Notes: generated from the letters alone by a model not told the origin. A stretch of DNA of 64,000 nt from Streptantibioticus ferralitis (GCF_029223525.1 NZ_JARHTQ010000002.1:1-64000), one strand, 5' to 3'; positions 36,712 to 47,714 are shown, numbered from the stretch's first letter. Program-made: numbers and translations.

Positions 36712-37941
36712 TCAGCCGTTGAAGGTGCCCGACTTCACCGCCGCCCACTGACCGTTCTTGACGGCGTACACGGTGAGTTGCTTGTTGGTGGCATCGCCGT
36801 ACTGGTCGAAGGCGACCTGGCCGGTCACTCCGTCGAAGGAGACCTTCGACATGGCGGCCTCCACCGCGGCGCGCGGGTTGGACGGCAGCTTGCCGCCGTT
36901 GCCGCTGACCACGGCCTTGACGGCTTCGATGATCGCCCAGGCACTGTCGTAGGAGTAGCCGCCGTAGGCCGCGTAGGGGTCCGAGTAGCCGGCTGCCTTG
37001 TAGTCGGCGACGAACTTCTTCGCCGAGTCGAGGGTCTCCACGGGTTGGCCGACCGAGGTGGCCAGGTCGCCGTTGGCCTGCGAGCCGGCCAGCTTGATGT
37101 AGGTCGGGTCGTAGATGCCGTCGCCGCCCATCAGCGGGATGTTGGCGCCGCCGCTCTTGAGCTGGGCGCTGAGCGGACCGGCCTCCGGGTACTGGCCGCC
37201 GTAGTAGACGATGTCGGCGCCCGAGGACTTGATGCGGGCGACGATGCTGGAGAAGTCCTTCTGCCCGCCGCTGACGTGGTCCTGGCCGACGACTGCGCCG
37301 CCGAGCTTGGTGAACTCGGTCTTGAAAGTTCCGACGAGGCCGACGCCGTAGGTCAGCTTGTCGTCGACGAGGAAGACCTTCTTCTTGCCTGCTGTGTTGT
37401 AGGCGTAGTCGGCGGCGAACGGGCCCTGGATGGCGTCGGTGGTCGCGGTGCGGAAGTACGACTTGAACTGTCGGACCTTCTTGCCCGTGGGCCAGTCGGC
37501 CCCCTGGGTGAGGCTCGGGTTGGTGTTGGCGGGGGAGACCTCGGTGAGGTTCGCCTCGTCGAACACCTTCTGCATGGACTGGGCGACGCTGGAGTTGAGC
37601 GGGCCTACGGCGCCGACGACACTGCTGTCGGCCACGAGCTTGGTGGCGTTCTGCTGGCCCGAGGAGGGCTGCGCCTGGTCGTCGAGGGCTTCGATCTTGA
37701 AGGTGACGCCGGGAACCTCGTTGTTCTTGTTGGCGTTCTTGGTCGCGAGGTCGACGGAGTTCTTGATGCCCTGGCCCAGGGCGGACAGCGGGCCGGTGAG
37801 CGGAGCGTCGACTCCGATGACCACGGTGGTGTTGCCGTTGGCACTGCTACCGCCTCCGCCGTTTCGCGATCCGCAGGCGGTGAGGGTGAGGGCCCCGGTG
37901 GTGAGCACGGAGGTCAGTATCAGCAAGGAACGGTGTCGCAC
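36712..37941 (-). CDS. livK: branched-chain amino acid ABC transporter, solute-binding lipoprotein LivK
   Basis: 409 residues. The GTG at 37941 follows AAAGGACTGATC. The signal peptide ends LTAC (Cys23), so it is a lipoprotein on the outer membrane face. The mature part is a type-1 periplasmic-binding fold of the Leu/Ile/Val family: VVIGVDAPLTGPLSALGQGI, GAVGPLNSSVAQSMQKVFDE, SGADIVYYGGQYPEAGPL and YDSAWAIIEAVKA. First gene of the liv operon. Confidence 0.95.
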   Translation of the reverse strand: MRHRSLLILTSVLTTGALTLTACGSRNGGGGSSANGNTTVVIGVDAPLTGPLSALGQGIKNSVDLATKNANKNNEVPGVTFKIEALDDQAQPSSGQQNATKLVADSSVVGAVGPLNSSVAQSMQKVFDEANLTEVSPANTNPSLTQGADWPTGKKVRQFKSYFRTATTDAIQGPFAADYAYNTAGKKKVFLVDDKLTYGVGLVGTFKTEFTKLGGAVVGQDHVSGGQKDFSSIVARIKSSGADIVYYGGQYPEAGPLSAQLKSGGANIPLMGGDGIYDPTYIKLAGSQANGDLATSVGQPVETLDSAKKFVADYKAAGYSDPYAAYGGYSYDSAWAIIEAVKAVVSGNGGKLPSNPRAAVEAAMSKVSFDGVTGQVAFDQYGDATNKQLTVYAVKNGQWAAVKSGTFNG

Positions 37942-38384
37942 GATCAGTCCTTTCCCCTGGCACGGCCGTCTCTGATGAGACACCGAGTCGCGCGCTTCGA
38001 CCGGCATGGGCTCGGAATCGGGGGGCGCGGTAACTGGCGGTGAATCTAAGCCGCGGGTTCAAGGTCCGGCAGAGGCGGATGCATACTGTGATTGTCTCGT
38101 TATGACGAGATGAAAATCAGACATTGTCCGCGCATCTTTGTGGCGGTATGTCCGCCTTGATTGGCATCTGCACTGCAAGAACACGCAGGTCAATCAACGA
38201 TGCGTAAGGCTTTGCAGTCATGTCTGGAAATGCGCGCCCAAGTGTGTTGGGCGGGGTCTGGTAGCGATGGTGCTCGGAATGGAGCCCCATCTGTGCACAG
38301 CCCGGGTGTTGCGCAGCGTCACGTCGAGTGTGGTGCTGGTGGATCACTGCCCGATGTGCCAACGAGGTTCCCCTGGGCGAGGCG
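37942..38384. other. livK upstream region
   Basis: About 440 bases with no supported gene. It should contain the liv promoter. A palindrome, TCTCGTTATGACGAGA, at 38095-38110 is a candidate operator about 155 bases before the livK start. Confidence 0.45.
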
Positions 38385-39743
38385 TCAGGACTCGTTGCCG
38401 ACAGACGCGTTGAGCGTCAGCACGGCGAGGTAGCGGCGGTGGACGTCCTCGCGGTCGGCTTGTTCCGGTACCGATTCGGTGCTCACCCGCTCGATCATCT
38501 CGGCCTGGGAGACGAGGACTTGGCGCTGTTCGGGGGATGTGGTCTCCGTCATGATCTCGGCGAGAGCGTCGAGTTGCCGGATCAGGATGGCCGGCATGCC
38601 ACGACCTGCCTGCCGGATCTTCTCGAACGCGCGCTGGACGAGTCGCTCGTAGCCGACTGGTACGGCCATTACCCGGATGTAGCCGGCCTCATCGCGGTGG
38701 ACCGGGTTGGGCTGCCACCGGGCCGCGATCCGGCACAGGCCTTCCCCGAGCCAGTCGATGCAGGTCAGGGCCGTGAAGGTGTCATTCACCGCGGGGGAGA
38801 GCGCACGGATGGCGATCTCGACCAACTGGTCGACCGCGAAGGCGATGTCCTGGGTGAGGGTCCGGGCGGGGCCCGTGATGTGCGCCTGGGCGAAGGTGCG
38901 CGCCACCTCGGGCGCCGCCTCGGGTGGCCAGACGGTGGCCAGCTGGTGTCCCTGGACCAGGAAGTGTCCGGGACGGTTTTCCAGACGGATGACTGCCTGG
39001 AGTTCGGTGGCGATGTGCACCAGTGTCCTGTGCCGGACGAACTGCAGATAGCCGCTGGCCGGTGCCAGCACCGGGCCGCCGCAGTCGTCCAACCGGGCGT
39101 GCAGCTCTGCGGCGGACGGCCCGCGTTCGACCCCGCCCGCCCACTCGGGTTCTCCCGCGCCGGTTTCGATCGCCTCGGACAGATCGGCGGCGATGCTCGC
39201 GATCACGTGCGGCAGCTGGATGGAGGTGGTGATGTGATGGATGAAGTAGATCAGCACCGCCAGGTCGGTCAGCACCAGTGCCATGCAGACCGTGATGGAC
39301 AGGTGTGGCACGAAGTCGCCGTGCGGGCCCGGGCTGATGGCGACGAGGGCGAGGATCGCGTACACGAACGTGGCGACGAAGGTCCCCAGCGTCAGCTGGG
39401 TGGTGCGGTCGCGGATGAAGGTGCGCAGCATCCGCGGTCCGAACTGGGTGGAGGCCAGCGTCAGGGTCACGATCATGATTGAGAACACCACGCCGACGAC
39501 GGTGATCAGGGCCGCCGCGATCGCGGCGAGGATCTGCCGAGCGGCGTCCGCTGTGCCGCTGATGACCCACGAGGGCAGCTCCAGTGAGCCCCGGTACGCC
39601 GCCCAGTCCAGCGCCCAGGTACCGAGGAAGAGTCCGGTCGCGAGGGCGACCTCCACAGTGGGCACCAGCCACAGGTTCGTCCGCAGCGCCTCCCTGCGCC
39701 ACTGTGACTCGATGTGGACCCGGCGTATCACGTTGCCCACCAC
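38385..39743 (-). CDS. DUF2254 membrane protein
   Basis: 452 residues. Four membrane helices lie in the first 180 residues (about 28-48, 70-92, 115-135, 150-172), with the conserved segments VVGVVFSIMIVTLTLASTQF and GPRMLRTFIRDRTTQLTLG between them. A large soluble C-terminal part contains VDQLVEIAIRALSPAVNDTF and TALTCIDWLGEGL, which are DUF2254 hallmarks. The function of this family is unknown; it is sometimes described as channel-like. Single gene. Confidence 0.85.
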   Translation of the reverse strand: MVGNVIRRVHIESQWRREALRTNLWLVPTVEVALATGLFLGTWALDWAAYRGSLELPSWVISGTADAARQILAAIAAALITVVGVVFSIMIVTLTLASTQFGPRMLRTFIRDRTTQLTLGTFVATFVYAILALVAISPGPHGDFVPHLSITVCMALVLTDLAVLIYFIHHITTSIQLPHVIASIAADLSEAIETGAGEPEWAGGVERGPSAAELHARLDDCGGPVLAPASGYLQFVRHRTLVHIATELQAVIRLENRPGHFLVQGHQLATVWPPEAAPEVARTFAQAHITGPARTLTQDIAFAVDQLVEIAIRALSPAVNDTFTALTCIDWLGEGLCRIAARWQPNPVHRDEAGYIRVMAVPVGYERLVQRAFEKIRQAGRGMPAILIRQLDALAEIMTETTSPEQRQVLVSQAEMIERVSTESVPEQADREDVHRRYLAVLTLNASVGNES

Positions 39744-40330
39744 CAGCGGCTGATCAGGCTTTCGGGCTCACCCATTCCACTTTACGTGTCGGCGCGGGGC
39801 GCAGTCGCGGTCACCCTGGACCACGGTGGTAACCACGGAGTGTCACTCCTGCCCTTCGATGATCGTCCGGACCGATCGGATGGCCGCGCGTGGTCTCGGC
39901 AGCCTTGGTGGAGAGCCTCCGACCGGCCTGGCCCTCGTCGGCGCCATGGTTCTCGTTTCCGCCGTCCTCGTGCTGATCGACAGAGGAGTGGAAGGCGCGT
40001 TGCCTGCGGATTCGGTGGGCCTGGAGGTCTGTGACTGTGGTCGCAGCGGACGGTCCGGTGATATCCGGAGGCGATGGTTGCGTGGGGTGTGGTCGGCCTC
40101 GAAGTACGCATAACGGCACCGGGCGGCGTGGTCAGCTCGCGCAGCAGCGCGATGACGGTGGACAGGCGTGTCGCGGGATCGTCCCGGACGCCGTGTGCCT
40201 GAAGGTCAGGACCAGCGCCGCGCCGCTGGATCCGTCCGCTGAGGGCGGCAATCATGGACGTGGTGCCCGCATTCTCCTCCGGGAGCGAGGCCAGAGCCGA
40301 CACGAACTCGCTGTGCGTCTTGATACTCGG
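39744..40330. other. degenerate region, no intact gene
   Basis: About 590 bases. On the plus strand at 39826-40113, GLALVGAMVLVSAVLVLIDR is a good membrane helix, but its context is not recognised (possibly a scrap of another DUF2254-like gene). On the minus strand at about 40118-40330, a frame reads VSALASLPEENAGTTSMIAA with no start or family. I see remnants, not genes. Confidence 0.4.
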
Positions 40331-40732
40331 TCAGGCCCCAGCGGGGACGGCGATCGGGTGCTGGTCATGAACGTCTGCGCCGGCGATCCGATCGACGACG
40401 GCCCGGATGGCCGCGTGTACGTCCTGGGCAGCGATGAACAGTGCCATGGTGTCGAGTTGAGTGCCGTTGTGAGTGATGAGCACCCTGTCCTCCCCGATGC
40501 CGTAGCCGAATCCTCCTCCGCCGCCGAGGGCGGTGGCATCCAGGTGCTCCAGCGCGTTGCGTACCCGGGTCACCGGCGCGACCTGCCTGTCGAAGTTGGC
40601 CATGGCCTGGCGCAAGGGGCCAGCGGGCAGTGCGCTCCCGCGCATTGGTTCGCACACCCTCTGCGGCCGCCGCAGCGAGAGCAGGAAGAAGTCGACATCG
40701 CTCAGGCCGCAGGTGATGTCCGCACGGGGCAC
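40331..40732 (-). CDS. hypothetical protein, possibly truncated
   Basis: 134 residues from a GTG at 40732 (the open frame extends to 40846 but then overlaps the LysR gene). Patterns such as DVDFFLLSLRRPQRV, VRNALEHLDATALGGGGGF and IGEDRVLITHNGTQLDTMAL resemble, as far as I recall, a small actinomycete family with a RDxxEHxDxYxLG-type core, of unknown function. The N-terminal part of such proteins may be missing. It follows the LysR gene on the same strand. Confidence 0.45.
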   Translation of the reverse strand: MPRADITCGLSDVDFFLLSLRRPQRVCEPMRGSALPAGPLRQAMANFDRQVAPVTRVRNALEHLDATALGGGGGFGYGIGEDRVLITHNGTQLDTMALFIAAQDVHAAIRAVVDRIAGADVHDQHPIAVPAGA

Positions 40733-40836
40733 GAATGTCAGCCCGGTACGAATGGGAGGCTCGGCAGAACGCGACGATGCGTTCGCACTGTTGCCCACGA
40801 TGTTGTTGGCGCTGGGCAAGGCGGTGGTCCCGACCA

Positions 40837-41763
40837 CTATGCCCATGTCGGTGTCCAGGTCTCGGCGTCAGAGTGGTCGAACTGCCCGGAGCAGAGGTGG
40901 TCGCGGAGCGCGACAAGTGTCGGGTGCGGGTTGGCGCGGTGCCATACCAGTGAGTGCGGGTAGACCGGTGCCGGGTCGCGCACGGAGATCCGCCGCAGGC
41001 CGTGGTCGGCGGGCCAGACGAGGCGTGTCTGCTCGCCGACGAAGGTCGCCAGTGACCGGGAGCCGGCGATGGTGTCCAGCAGGGGCTCGGTGCCGAAGTC
41101 GGGGCCGGTGATCTCGATGGTGAGCCCGAACGCGGCGGCGAGGGCATCGTAGTAGGCGGCCCACTCGGTTCCCGGAACGATGCCGGGCATCCAGATCCGG
41201 TGCCCGACAAGCTCGGTGGGCGTGACCGCGCGGGCGGCGGCGAGTTCGTGGGCCGGTCCAGTGAGAAGCTGGACGGGCTCGTCGAAGGCCCGGGCGACCC
41301 CGATGTCGTCGGGGAGCTGCCGGCCGGGCATGGTGACGGCGCGGAAGGACGCGTCGATCGTGCCGGAGCGGATAGCGTCGATGGCCGCGTCGGCGTCGAA
41401 GAGGGTCACGACATCAAGTTCGACCTCGGGGTGCGCGCGATGGAAGTCGCCCAGCAGCGCAGCCGGGGCGAGTCGTCGGCCGATCACGTCGACGCGCAGC
41501 GCGCGGCGGCCGGGACGAACGGAGGCGACTGCCCGCTCTTCGGCCCGTAGGAGGTCGCGGGCGTGGGGCAGGAACGCCTGCCCGTCGATGGTGAGCTTCG
41601 CTCCGCGCGCGGTCCGGGTGAACAGCCGCACGCCGAGGATCTTCTCCAGCGTGGCGATGCGTTTGGAGACGGCCTGCTGGGTGATCGACAATTCGGCGGC
41701 AGCGTCTTGGAACCGCCCCGCGTCCGCGGCGGCCACGAAGGTGCGCACAGCTGCGAGATCCAC
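40837..41763 (-). CDS. LysR-family transcriptional regulator
   Basis: 308 residues. N-terminal helix-turn-helix: VRTFVAAADAGRFQDAAAEL, SITQQAVSKRIATLEKILGV, RLFTRTARGAKLT. The rest is the two-lobed LysR substrate domain. It is divergent from the MFS transporter gene with a 134-base gap and is probably its regulator. Confidence 0.93.
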   Translation of the reverse strand: MDLAAVRTFVAAADAGRFQDAAAELSITQQAVSKRIATLEKILGVRLFTRTARGAKLTIDGQAFLPHARDLLRAEERAVASVRPGRRALRVDVIGRRLAPAALLGDFHRAHPEVELDVVTLFDADAAIDAIRSGTIDASFRAVTMPGRQLPDDIGVARAFDEPVQLLTGPAHELAAARAVTPTELVGHRIWMPGIVPGTEWAAYYDALAAAFGLTIEITGPDFGTEPLLDTIAGSRSLATFVGEQTRLVWPADHGLRRISVRDPAPVYPHSLVWHRANPHPTLVALRDHLCSGQFDHSDAETWTPTWA

Positions 41764-41897
41764 GCCGACCAGGGTATCGACACAACGAATGGTTGTGCTT
41801 GCATGGCGGATCGGTTGTTTGATCTCGCCATCTACAACTCGCTTTGATGCCGATGGTCAGCGTGTGGTTGTTCAGATCGGCGAGAGGTGCGTTGGGT

Positions 41898-43142
41898 ATG
41901 ACGGGTAGGCGGGCGCTGGGGCGGCGGTTCGGGTGGCTGTGGGCGGCGTATGCCGTCAGCTCATACGGCACATGGCTCGGGTTCGGTGCGTTCTCCTTGA
42001 TCGCGATCCGCGTGCTGCACTCCGGGCCGACCCAGGTGGCGGCGCTGTCTGCCGCGGGGCGGGCAGTGGGGGCCGTGGTGGCGGTGCCGCTCGGTCCGTG
42101 GGTGGAGTTCCGCCGTAAGCGGTCGGTCATGGTGGCGATGGACCTGACCCGGTTCGCGGCGTTGATGAGCGTCCCCGCCGCGTTCGCGCTCGGCTGGCTC
42201 AGCTTCGCCCAGCTCCTCGTCGTCTCCGTCGTCGTCGCCGCGGCCAACATCGCCTTCAACGCGGCCAGCGGTGCGTATCTGAAGGCGCTGGTGCCGCCGG
42301 AGGACCTGCTCGTCGCGAACGGCCGGTTCGAGTCCACGGCGTGGACCTCGTCTGTGGTCGGACCACCGCTCGGCGGGGCCGCGATCGGGCTGCTCGGCCC
42401 GATGACGACCGTGCTGGCCGATGCGGTCAGCTACCTGCTCTCGGCGCTCGGCATCCGCGCCATCGGCGGGACGGAACCGCGCCCCGCGCGGACCGGTGCA
42501 CCGCGGCTGCGGGCAGGCGATCTGCTCGAAGGATGGCGCCACATCCTCACCCACCCCGCGCTGCGCCCGCTGTTCTTCAACACGATCGTGGTCAACGGCC
42601 TGATCATGGCCTCCGAGCCGCTGCTCGCCGTACTCCTGCTGGGCCGCCTAGGGTTCGCACCCTGGCAGTACGGTCTCGTGTTCGCGGCCCCTTGCGTCGG
42701 TGGTCTCGTCGGCTCACGCCTGGCGCGCCGACTCGTGGCGCGGTTCGGGCAGCACAAGGTGATGCTCACCGCCGGGGTGCTGCGTGCGTGCTGGCCTGTC
42801 GGATTGGCGTTCGTCCGGCCCGGTGTCCCCGGGATCGTACTCATCATCGCGGTCCAACTCGGCCTGGTGACCTGCTGCGGTGTGTTCAGCCCAGTGCTGG
42901 CCACCTACCGGCTCGACCACACCGACCCCGACCGGGTCGCCCGCACCCTGTCCGCGTGGTCGGTCAGCAGCAGCGCCACCATCGCGGCCCTGACCGCCGT
43001 GTGGGGTTTGCTCGCCGCCATCACCAGCCCCCGCACCGCGATCGCGGTCGCAGGAGTCCTCCTCCTAACCACCCCGCTGCTGCTCCCGCGCCGCGAGAAC
43101 GCGCCCCAGAACACAAGGGAACAGGCCGCGAGCCTCACATGA
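41898..43142 (+). CDS. MFS transporter
   Basis: 414 residues from the ATG at 41898 (GAGAGGTG upstream). About 12 membrane helices. The conserved loop between helices 2 and 3 appears as GPWVEFRRKRSVMVAMDLTR. This is an MFS_3/TetA-like drug-exporter branch (SSYGTWLGFGAFSLIAIRVL near the start, DLLVANGRFESTAWTSSVVG mid-protein). Substrate unknown. It is divergent from the LysR gene and lies upstream of the rifamycin-resistance locus. Confidence 0.88.
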   Translation: MTGRRALGRRFGWLWAAYAVSSYGTWLGFGAFSLIAIRVLHSGPTQVAALSAAGRAVGAVVAVPLGPWVEFRRKRSVMVAMDLTRFAALMSVPAAFALGWLSFAQLLVVSVVVAAANIAFNAASGAYLKALVPPEDLLVANGRFESTAWTSSVVGPPLGGAAIGLLGPMTTVLADAVSYLLSALGIRAIGGTEPRPARTGAPRLRAGDLLEGWRHILTHPALRPLFFNTIVVNGLIMASEPLLAVLLLGRLGFAPWQYGLVFAAPCVGGLVGSRLARRLVARFGQHKVMLTAGVLRACWPVGLAFVRPGVPGIVLIIAVQLGLVTCCGVFSPVLATYRLDHTDPDRVARTLSAWSVSSSATIAALTAVWGLLAAITSPRTAIAVAGVLLLTTPLLLPRRENAPQNTREQAASLT

Positions 43143-43314
43143 CACGCCGCAGCTCGACACTGTTCCCTGAAGTCCGGCCTCGGGGATCAATGGAACCGTG
43201 GTTGGCGCTGAGATTGATCTTGGTCGTCCAGCGCAGGGGCGGCACACCGCGTCGGGTTTCCCCGGAGGATCGTTGGTCGCTGGCGAGGGCCCGGCTACCG
43301 TCCGCCGAGTGCCG
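43143..43314. other. degenerate sequence
   Basis: On the minus strand the DUF47 remnant runs on into unrelated sequence (GVPPLRWTTKINLSANHGSI). TTKINLSA vaguely resembles an IS5 motif, but too little is present to claim an element. Confidence 0.3.
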
Positions 43315-43443
43315 GATGGCCGCGCTCTCGACGACGTTCGAGCCAGCCTTGCCGACCGACGAGCCAGCCTTGCCGACGTTCGAGCCAGCCTTGCCGAAGA
43401 GGGTGAAGAACCTCTCGTTCCGCGGCTGTATCCGTAGGCCCAT
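43315..43443 (-). pseudogene. DUF47 (PhoU-like) protein, N-terminal fragment with internal triplication
   Basis: The frame starts at an ATG (43443) after CCAGGAGGATTTCC and reads MGLRIQPRNERFFTLF, then GKAGSNV-GKAGSSV-GKAGSNV, then VESAAI. DUF47 proteins begin in just this way but have the segment KAGSNV once, followed by VESAAILME. Similarity ends after VESAAI, so about 160 residues are lost. The family is associated with Pit-type phosphate transport. Confidence 0.75.
43333..43395 (-). repeat. 21-base tandem triplication
   Basis: Units at 43333-43353, 43354-43374 and 43375-43395. The outer two are identical; the middle one differs at three or four positions. Each encodes seven residues, so the frame of the DUF47 fragment is kept. 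Confidence 0.9.
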
Positions 43444-43585
43444 GGGAAATCCTCCTGGCCCGCCGGCATCGCCGTACGCGGCGCATCACCGCTTCGGGAG
43501 GAGCTTGTCCGTCCACAGCGGACCACAAAAAACAAAGGCAAGGAGGTTGCCCACTCCTTGCCACTCTCAACATATAGCGCACCGG

Positions 43586-43604
43586 GGGCCTTGCGGCAAG
43601 ACCC
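43586..43604 (+). promoter_or_regulatory. RAE-like (rifamycin-associated element) palindrome
   Basis: GGGCCTTGCGGCAAGACCC is a 19-base inverted repeat with one mismatch around a central G. From memory, the published rifamycin-associated element found upstream of rifamycin-inactivating genes in actinomycetes has this CTTGC-G-GCAAG core. It lies about 220 bases before rox and 67 before the glycosyltransferase remnant, consistent with rifamycin-inducible expression. Confidence 0.8.
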
Positions 43605-43670
43605 GGCTCGTGCTGCAGAATCTCCAGCCGAAGCCAGAGCCTGCGGAAATCATGGATTCGCGAAGTACAT

Positions 43671-43807
43671 GTGATTTTGACGGTGTATGGGTCTCACGGG
43701 ACGCGATCCGTCGGTGGGACTCGCGGTGCGGTTGCGGGCACTCGGCGCGGAGGTGCGGGTGCGCGCGCCGCCGGACTGCGCGGAGCAGCTGGCGAAACGC
43801 AACTTTG
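43671..43807 (+). pseudogene. glycosyltransferase N-terminal remnant (possibly rifamycin glycosyltransferase)
   Basis: From a GTG at 43671 the frame reads ILTVYGSHG; after a one-base shift it continues DPSVGLAVRLRALGAEVRVR and APPDCAEQLAK. This is the start of UGT-like GT1 enzymes (family pattern: G-S-R-G-D-V-x-P-x-V-G-L-A-x-x-L-R-A-L-G-A-E-V). About 45 of some 400 residues remain. Since rifamycin glycosyltransferase genes can also lie behind an RAE, it may be what is left of such a gene after a deletion joined its promoter to rox. Confidence 0.7.
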
Positions 43808-43811
43808 TTGA

Positions 43812-45251
<1,440 letters not shown>

Positions 45252-45259
45252 GCGCGCAG

Positions 45260-45616
45260 TTGTGGCTCGGGAGGTCCTGCCTTGGAACGGTGCTTCTGCT
45301 GGGCGTGAACCGTCCGGCATCCTGGCCGCTGTTCGCCGTCGCCACGACGGTGGCCGGGCTCGGCTGCGGCGTCTGCTCACCCGGCCTCAACGGCACCGCC
45401 CTCGCCGCGATCGCCGCCGAGTACGCCGGACTCGGCTCCGGCATCCTCAACACCGCCCGCCAGATCGGTATGGCCGTGGGTGTCGCCCTCCTCGGATCGT
45501 TCCTGGCGCTGCCCGACGGGCGCACCGGAATGCGCCTCGGGGCGGCTGCGGTGGCCGCGTGCTTCGCGGTGAGGACGGCGTTGACGCTGCGATATGTGGG
45601 GCGTGCCGGCGAGTAA
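45260..45616 (+). pseudogene. DHA2-type MFS drug exporter, C-terminal fragment
   Basis: About 115 residues, in part WPLFAVATTVAGLGCGVCSP, IAAEYAGLGSGILNTARQIG and MAVGVALLGSFLALP, match the last helices of EmrB/QacA-type transporters. The first 11 or so helices are absent. Its frame begins inside the end of rox, so the junction is a rearrangement. Confidence 0.75.
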
Positions 45617-45648
45617 CCGGGCACCGGCGGCCGTGCCTCGCTCTGCCG

Positions 45649-47046
45649 TCACGTCATCGCAGGCAGCGCGATCCGCAGCCGTACCCCCGGCGCCAGGGGT
45701 TCGGCGGTCACCGTGCCGCCGTGGCTCTCCGCGATCTGCCGCACGATCGAGAGCCCCAGACCGGAACCGGGCATGGCCCGCGCGGCGGGCGAGCGGTAGA
45801 AGCGGTCGAAGACGTACGGCAGGTCGGCCTCAGGGATCCCCGGTCCCTCGTCGGCCACCGAGACCGTCCCACGCGACTCCACCCGCACCACCACCCGGCC
45901 ACCGGCCGGGCTCCACTTGACCGCGTTGTCGACCAGGTTGCCGATCGCCCGTTCCACCGCGTCGGGATCGACGTGCACCAGGCACTCCTCAAGTTCGGTG
46001 CGGAACTCTACGCGCGCGGTGCGCCTCGTGGCCCGTTCCACCACCTGCTCGGCCAGCAGGTCGAGCCGGGCGTCCTGGGTGTGCAGCCGGGCCTGGCCGT
46101 AACGGGCCAGGTCCACCAGGTCGTTGACCAGTCCGGCGAGCTCCCCGGCCTGCCGGCGGGCGTCGGAGACCAGCACCGGCGCCTCCGGATCGGCCAGTCC
46201 CGCGCCGTCCGCCAGCAGTTCCAGGTTGGTGGTCAGGCTGGTCAGCGGGGTACGCAACTCGTGCGAGGCGTCGGCCACCAGGCGACGCTGGGTGGTTACC
46301 GAGTCGTCCAGGGCCGACATCATCGTGGCGAACGCCCCCGCGAGCCGGGCGATCTCGTCCCGGCCGCGTGCCTCGACCACCGTGCTCAGGTCTCCGGTCG
46401 CGGTGACGTGTTCGACGGACTCGGTCAGCCGCCGGACCGGGCCCAGCACGCGGCCCGCGGCGAGCCGCGCCCCCGCCGCGGCCAGCAGCATCCCACCCAC
46501 CACGATCCCGGCCAGCAGTATCCGCAACTGCCTCAGGGTGTCGCCCACTTCGGACTCGGGGACGGCGGCGCGAACCACCACCCCGGCGTACTGCGCGAGC
46601 GGTGCGGTGTACACGCGGTAGCGCACGCCGTCGTACGCCGCGTCGCTGAAGTACGCCGCATGGCGGCCGTCGGCCACCTCGGTGTCGGTCTGGGAGACCG
46701 CCAGGAAGCCGTCAGTGGGCCCGACCGAGACCGGCGGCAGCAGGAACTGCAAGCTCGTTCCGCCCACTTGGATCACCTTGGCGGGGATGGCCGGAACCGC
46801 GGTGCCCACGCCGGCGGCCGGGAGCGGACTGGTGGGGACCGCGGCCCGGCCGCCTTCGACGGCGGTCTTGCCGGTGGCGAAGGCGCCGAGCAGTTTGGGT
46901 GCCTGGTTGGCGGCGGCGACCAGCGCGGCGTCGTGCTGGGAGGTCAACTGCGCGCCCAGCACCGGGTAGATCACCAACGACGCGAGCAGCAACACAGCGA
47001 GGACCACCGCCCCGCCGGCCAATGCCACCCGGTTACGCAGGCTCAT
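45649..47046 (-). CDS. two-component sensor histidine kinase
   Basis: 465 residues. Two membrane helices (about 8-30 and 175-198) flank an extracellular sensor of about 145 residues. HAMP follows (VLGPVRRLTESVEHVTATGD), then the HisKA phosphoacceptor DASHELRTPLTSL, the N box DNAVKWSPAG and the G boxes VADEGPGIPEADL and GSGLGLSIV. The start overlaps the response regulator stop by four bases. Signal unknown. Confidence 0.93.
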   Translation of the reverse strand: MSLRNRVALAGGAVVLAVLLLASLVIYPVLGAQLTSQHDAALVAAANQAPKLLGAFATGKTAVEGGRAAVPTSPLPAAGVGTAVPAIPAKVIQVGGTSLQFLLPPVSVGPTDGFLAVSQTDTEVADGRHAAYFSDAAYDGVRYRVYTAPLAQYAGVVVRAAVPESEVGDTLRQLRILLAGIVVGGMLLAAAGARLAAGRVLGPVRRLTESVEHVTATGDLSTVVEARGRDEIARLAGAFATMMSALDDSVTTQRRLVADASHELRTPLTSLTTNLELLADGAGLADPEAPVLVSDARRQAGELAGLVNDLVDLARYGQARLHTQDARLDLLAEQVVERATRRTARVEFRTELEECLVHVDPDAVERAIGNLVDNAVKWSPAGGRVVVRVESRGTVSVADEGPGIPEADLPYVFDRFYRSPAARAMPGSGLGLSIVRQIAESHGGTVTAEPLAPGVRLRIALPAMT

Positions 47047-47714
47047 GGTTCTTCCCGCAGCACATAGCCGAGCCCCCGGACCGTCTGGATCACCCGGGGC
47101 TCACCGCCCCCCTCCAGTTTGGCACGCAGATAACTCATGTACACCCACAAGGAGTTGGACGACGGCCCGAAGTCGAAGCCCCAGACGGAGTCGAATATCA
47201 GGGTCCTGCTGAGCACCCGGCGCGGGTTGCGCAAGAACAGCTCCAGCAAGGCGTATTCCGTGCGGGTGAGGTCCAGGACGCGGTCACCGCGGCGCGCCCG
47301 GCACGCAGCGGTGTCCAGTTCGATGTCGGCGAAGGCGAGGAGTTCCCGGTCGGCTCCGCTGCGCCGCAGCAGCGCCCGGAGCCTGGCCCGCAGTTCGTCC
47401 AGGGCGAACGGCTTGACGAGGTAGTCGTCTGCTCCCGCGTCGAGCCCGGCGACCCGGTCCTCCACCAGGTCGCGGGCGGTCAACATGAGGATCGGCGTGC
47501 GGTCGCCGCGCCCACGCAACCGACGGCAGACTTCAAGACCGTTGGGGGCCGGCATCAGGATGTCGAGCACGATCGCGTCGTGCCGCACGCGGTTCAGTTG
47601 CTCCAGGGCCGAGTTGCCGTCTGCGGCCTTGGAGACCTCGAAGCCGTCCCTGCCGAGGGCGTGGGCCAGCGAACGCCGGACGTCCTCATCATCATCGACT
47701 ACCAGTACGCGCAT
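47043..47714 (-). CDS. OmpR-family response regulator
   Basis: 223 residues from the ATG at 47714. Receiver: VLVVDDDEDVRRSLAHAL, phosphorylated Asp in VLDILMPAPNGLEVC, conserved Thr in MLTARD, Lys in VKPFALDEL. The C-terminal winged helix includes LTRTEYALLELFLRNPRRVL and YMSYLRAKLEGGGEPRVIQT. It is transcribed before its kinase. The frame extends further upstream, but that part is the 9-base repeat tract, not protein. Confidence 0.93.
   Translation of the reverse strand: MRVLVVDDDEDVRRSLAHALGRDGFEVSKAADGNSALEQLNRVRHDAIVLDILMPAPNGLEVCRRLRGRGDRTPILMLTARDLVEDRVAGLDAGADDYLVKPFALDELRARLRALLRRSGADRELLAFADIELDTAACRARRGDRVLDLTRTEYALLELFLRNPRRVLSRTLIFDSVWGFDFGPSSNSLWVYMSYLRAKLEGGGEPRVIQTVRGLGYVLREEP

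Noticed and set aside
43143-43314. IS5-type transposase fragment
   Set aside because: Only the segment TTKINLSA resembles the family; too short to support an element.
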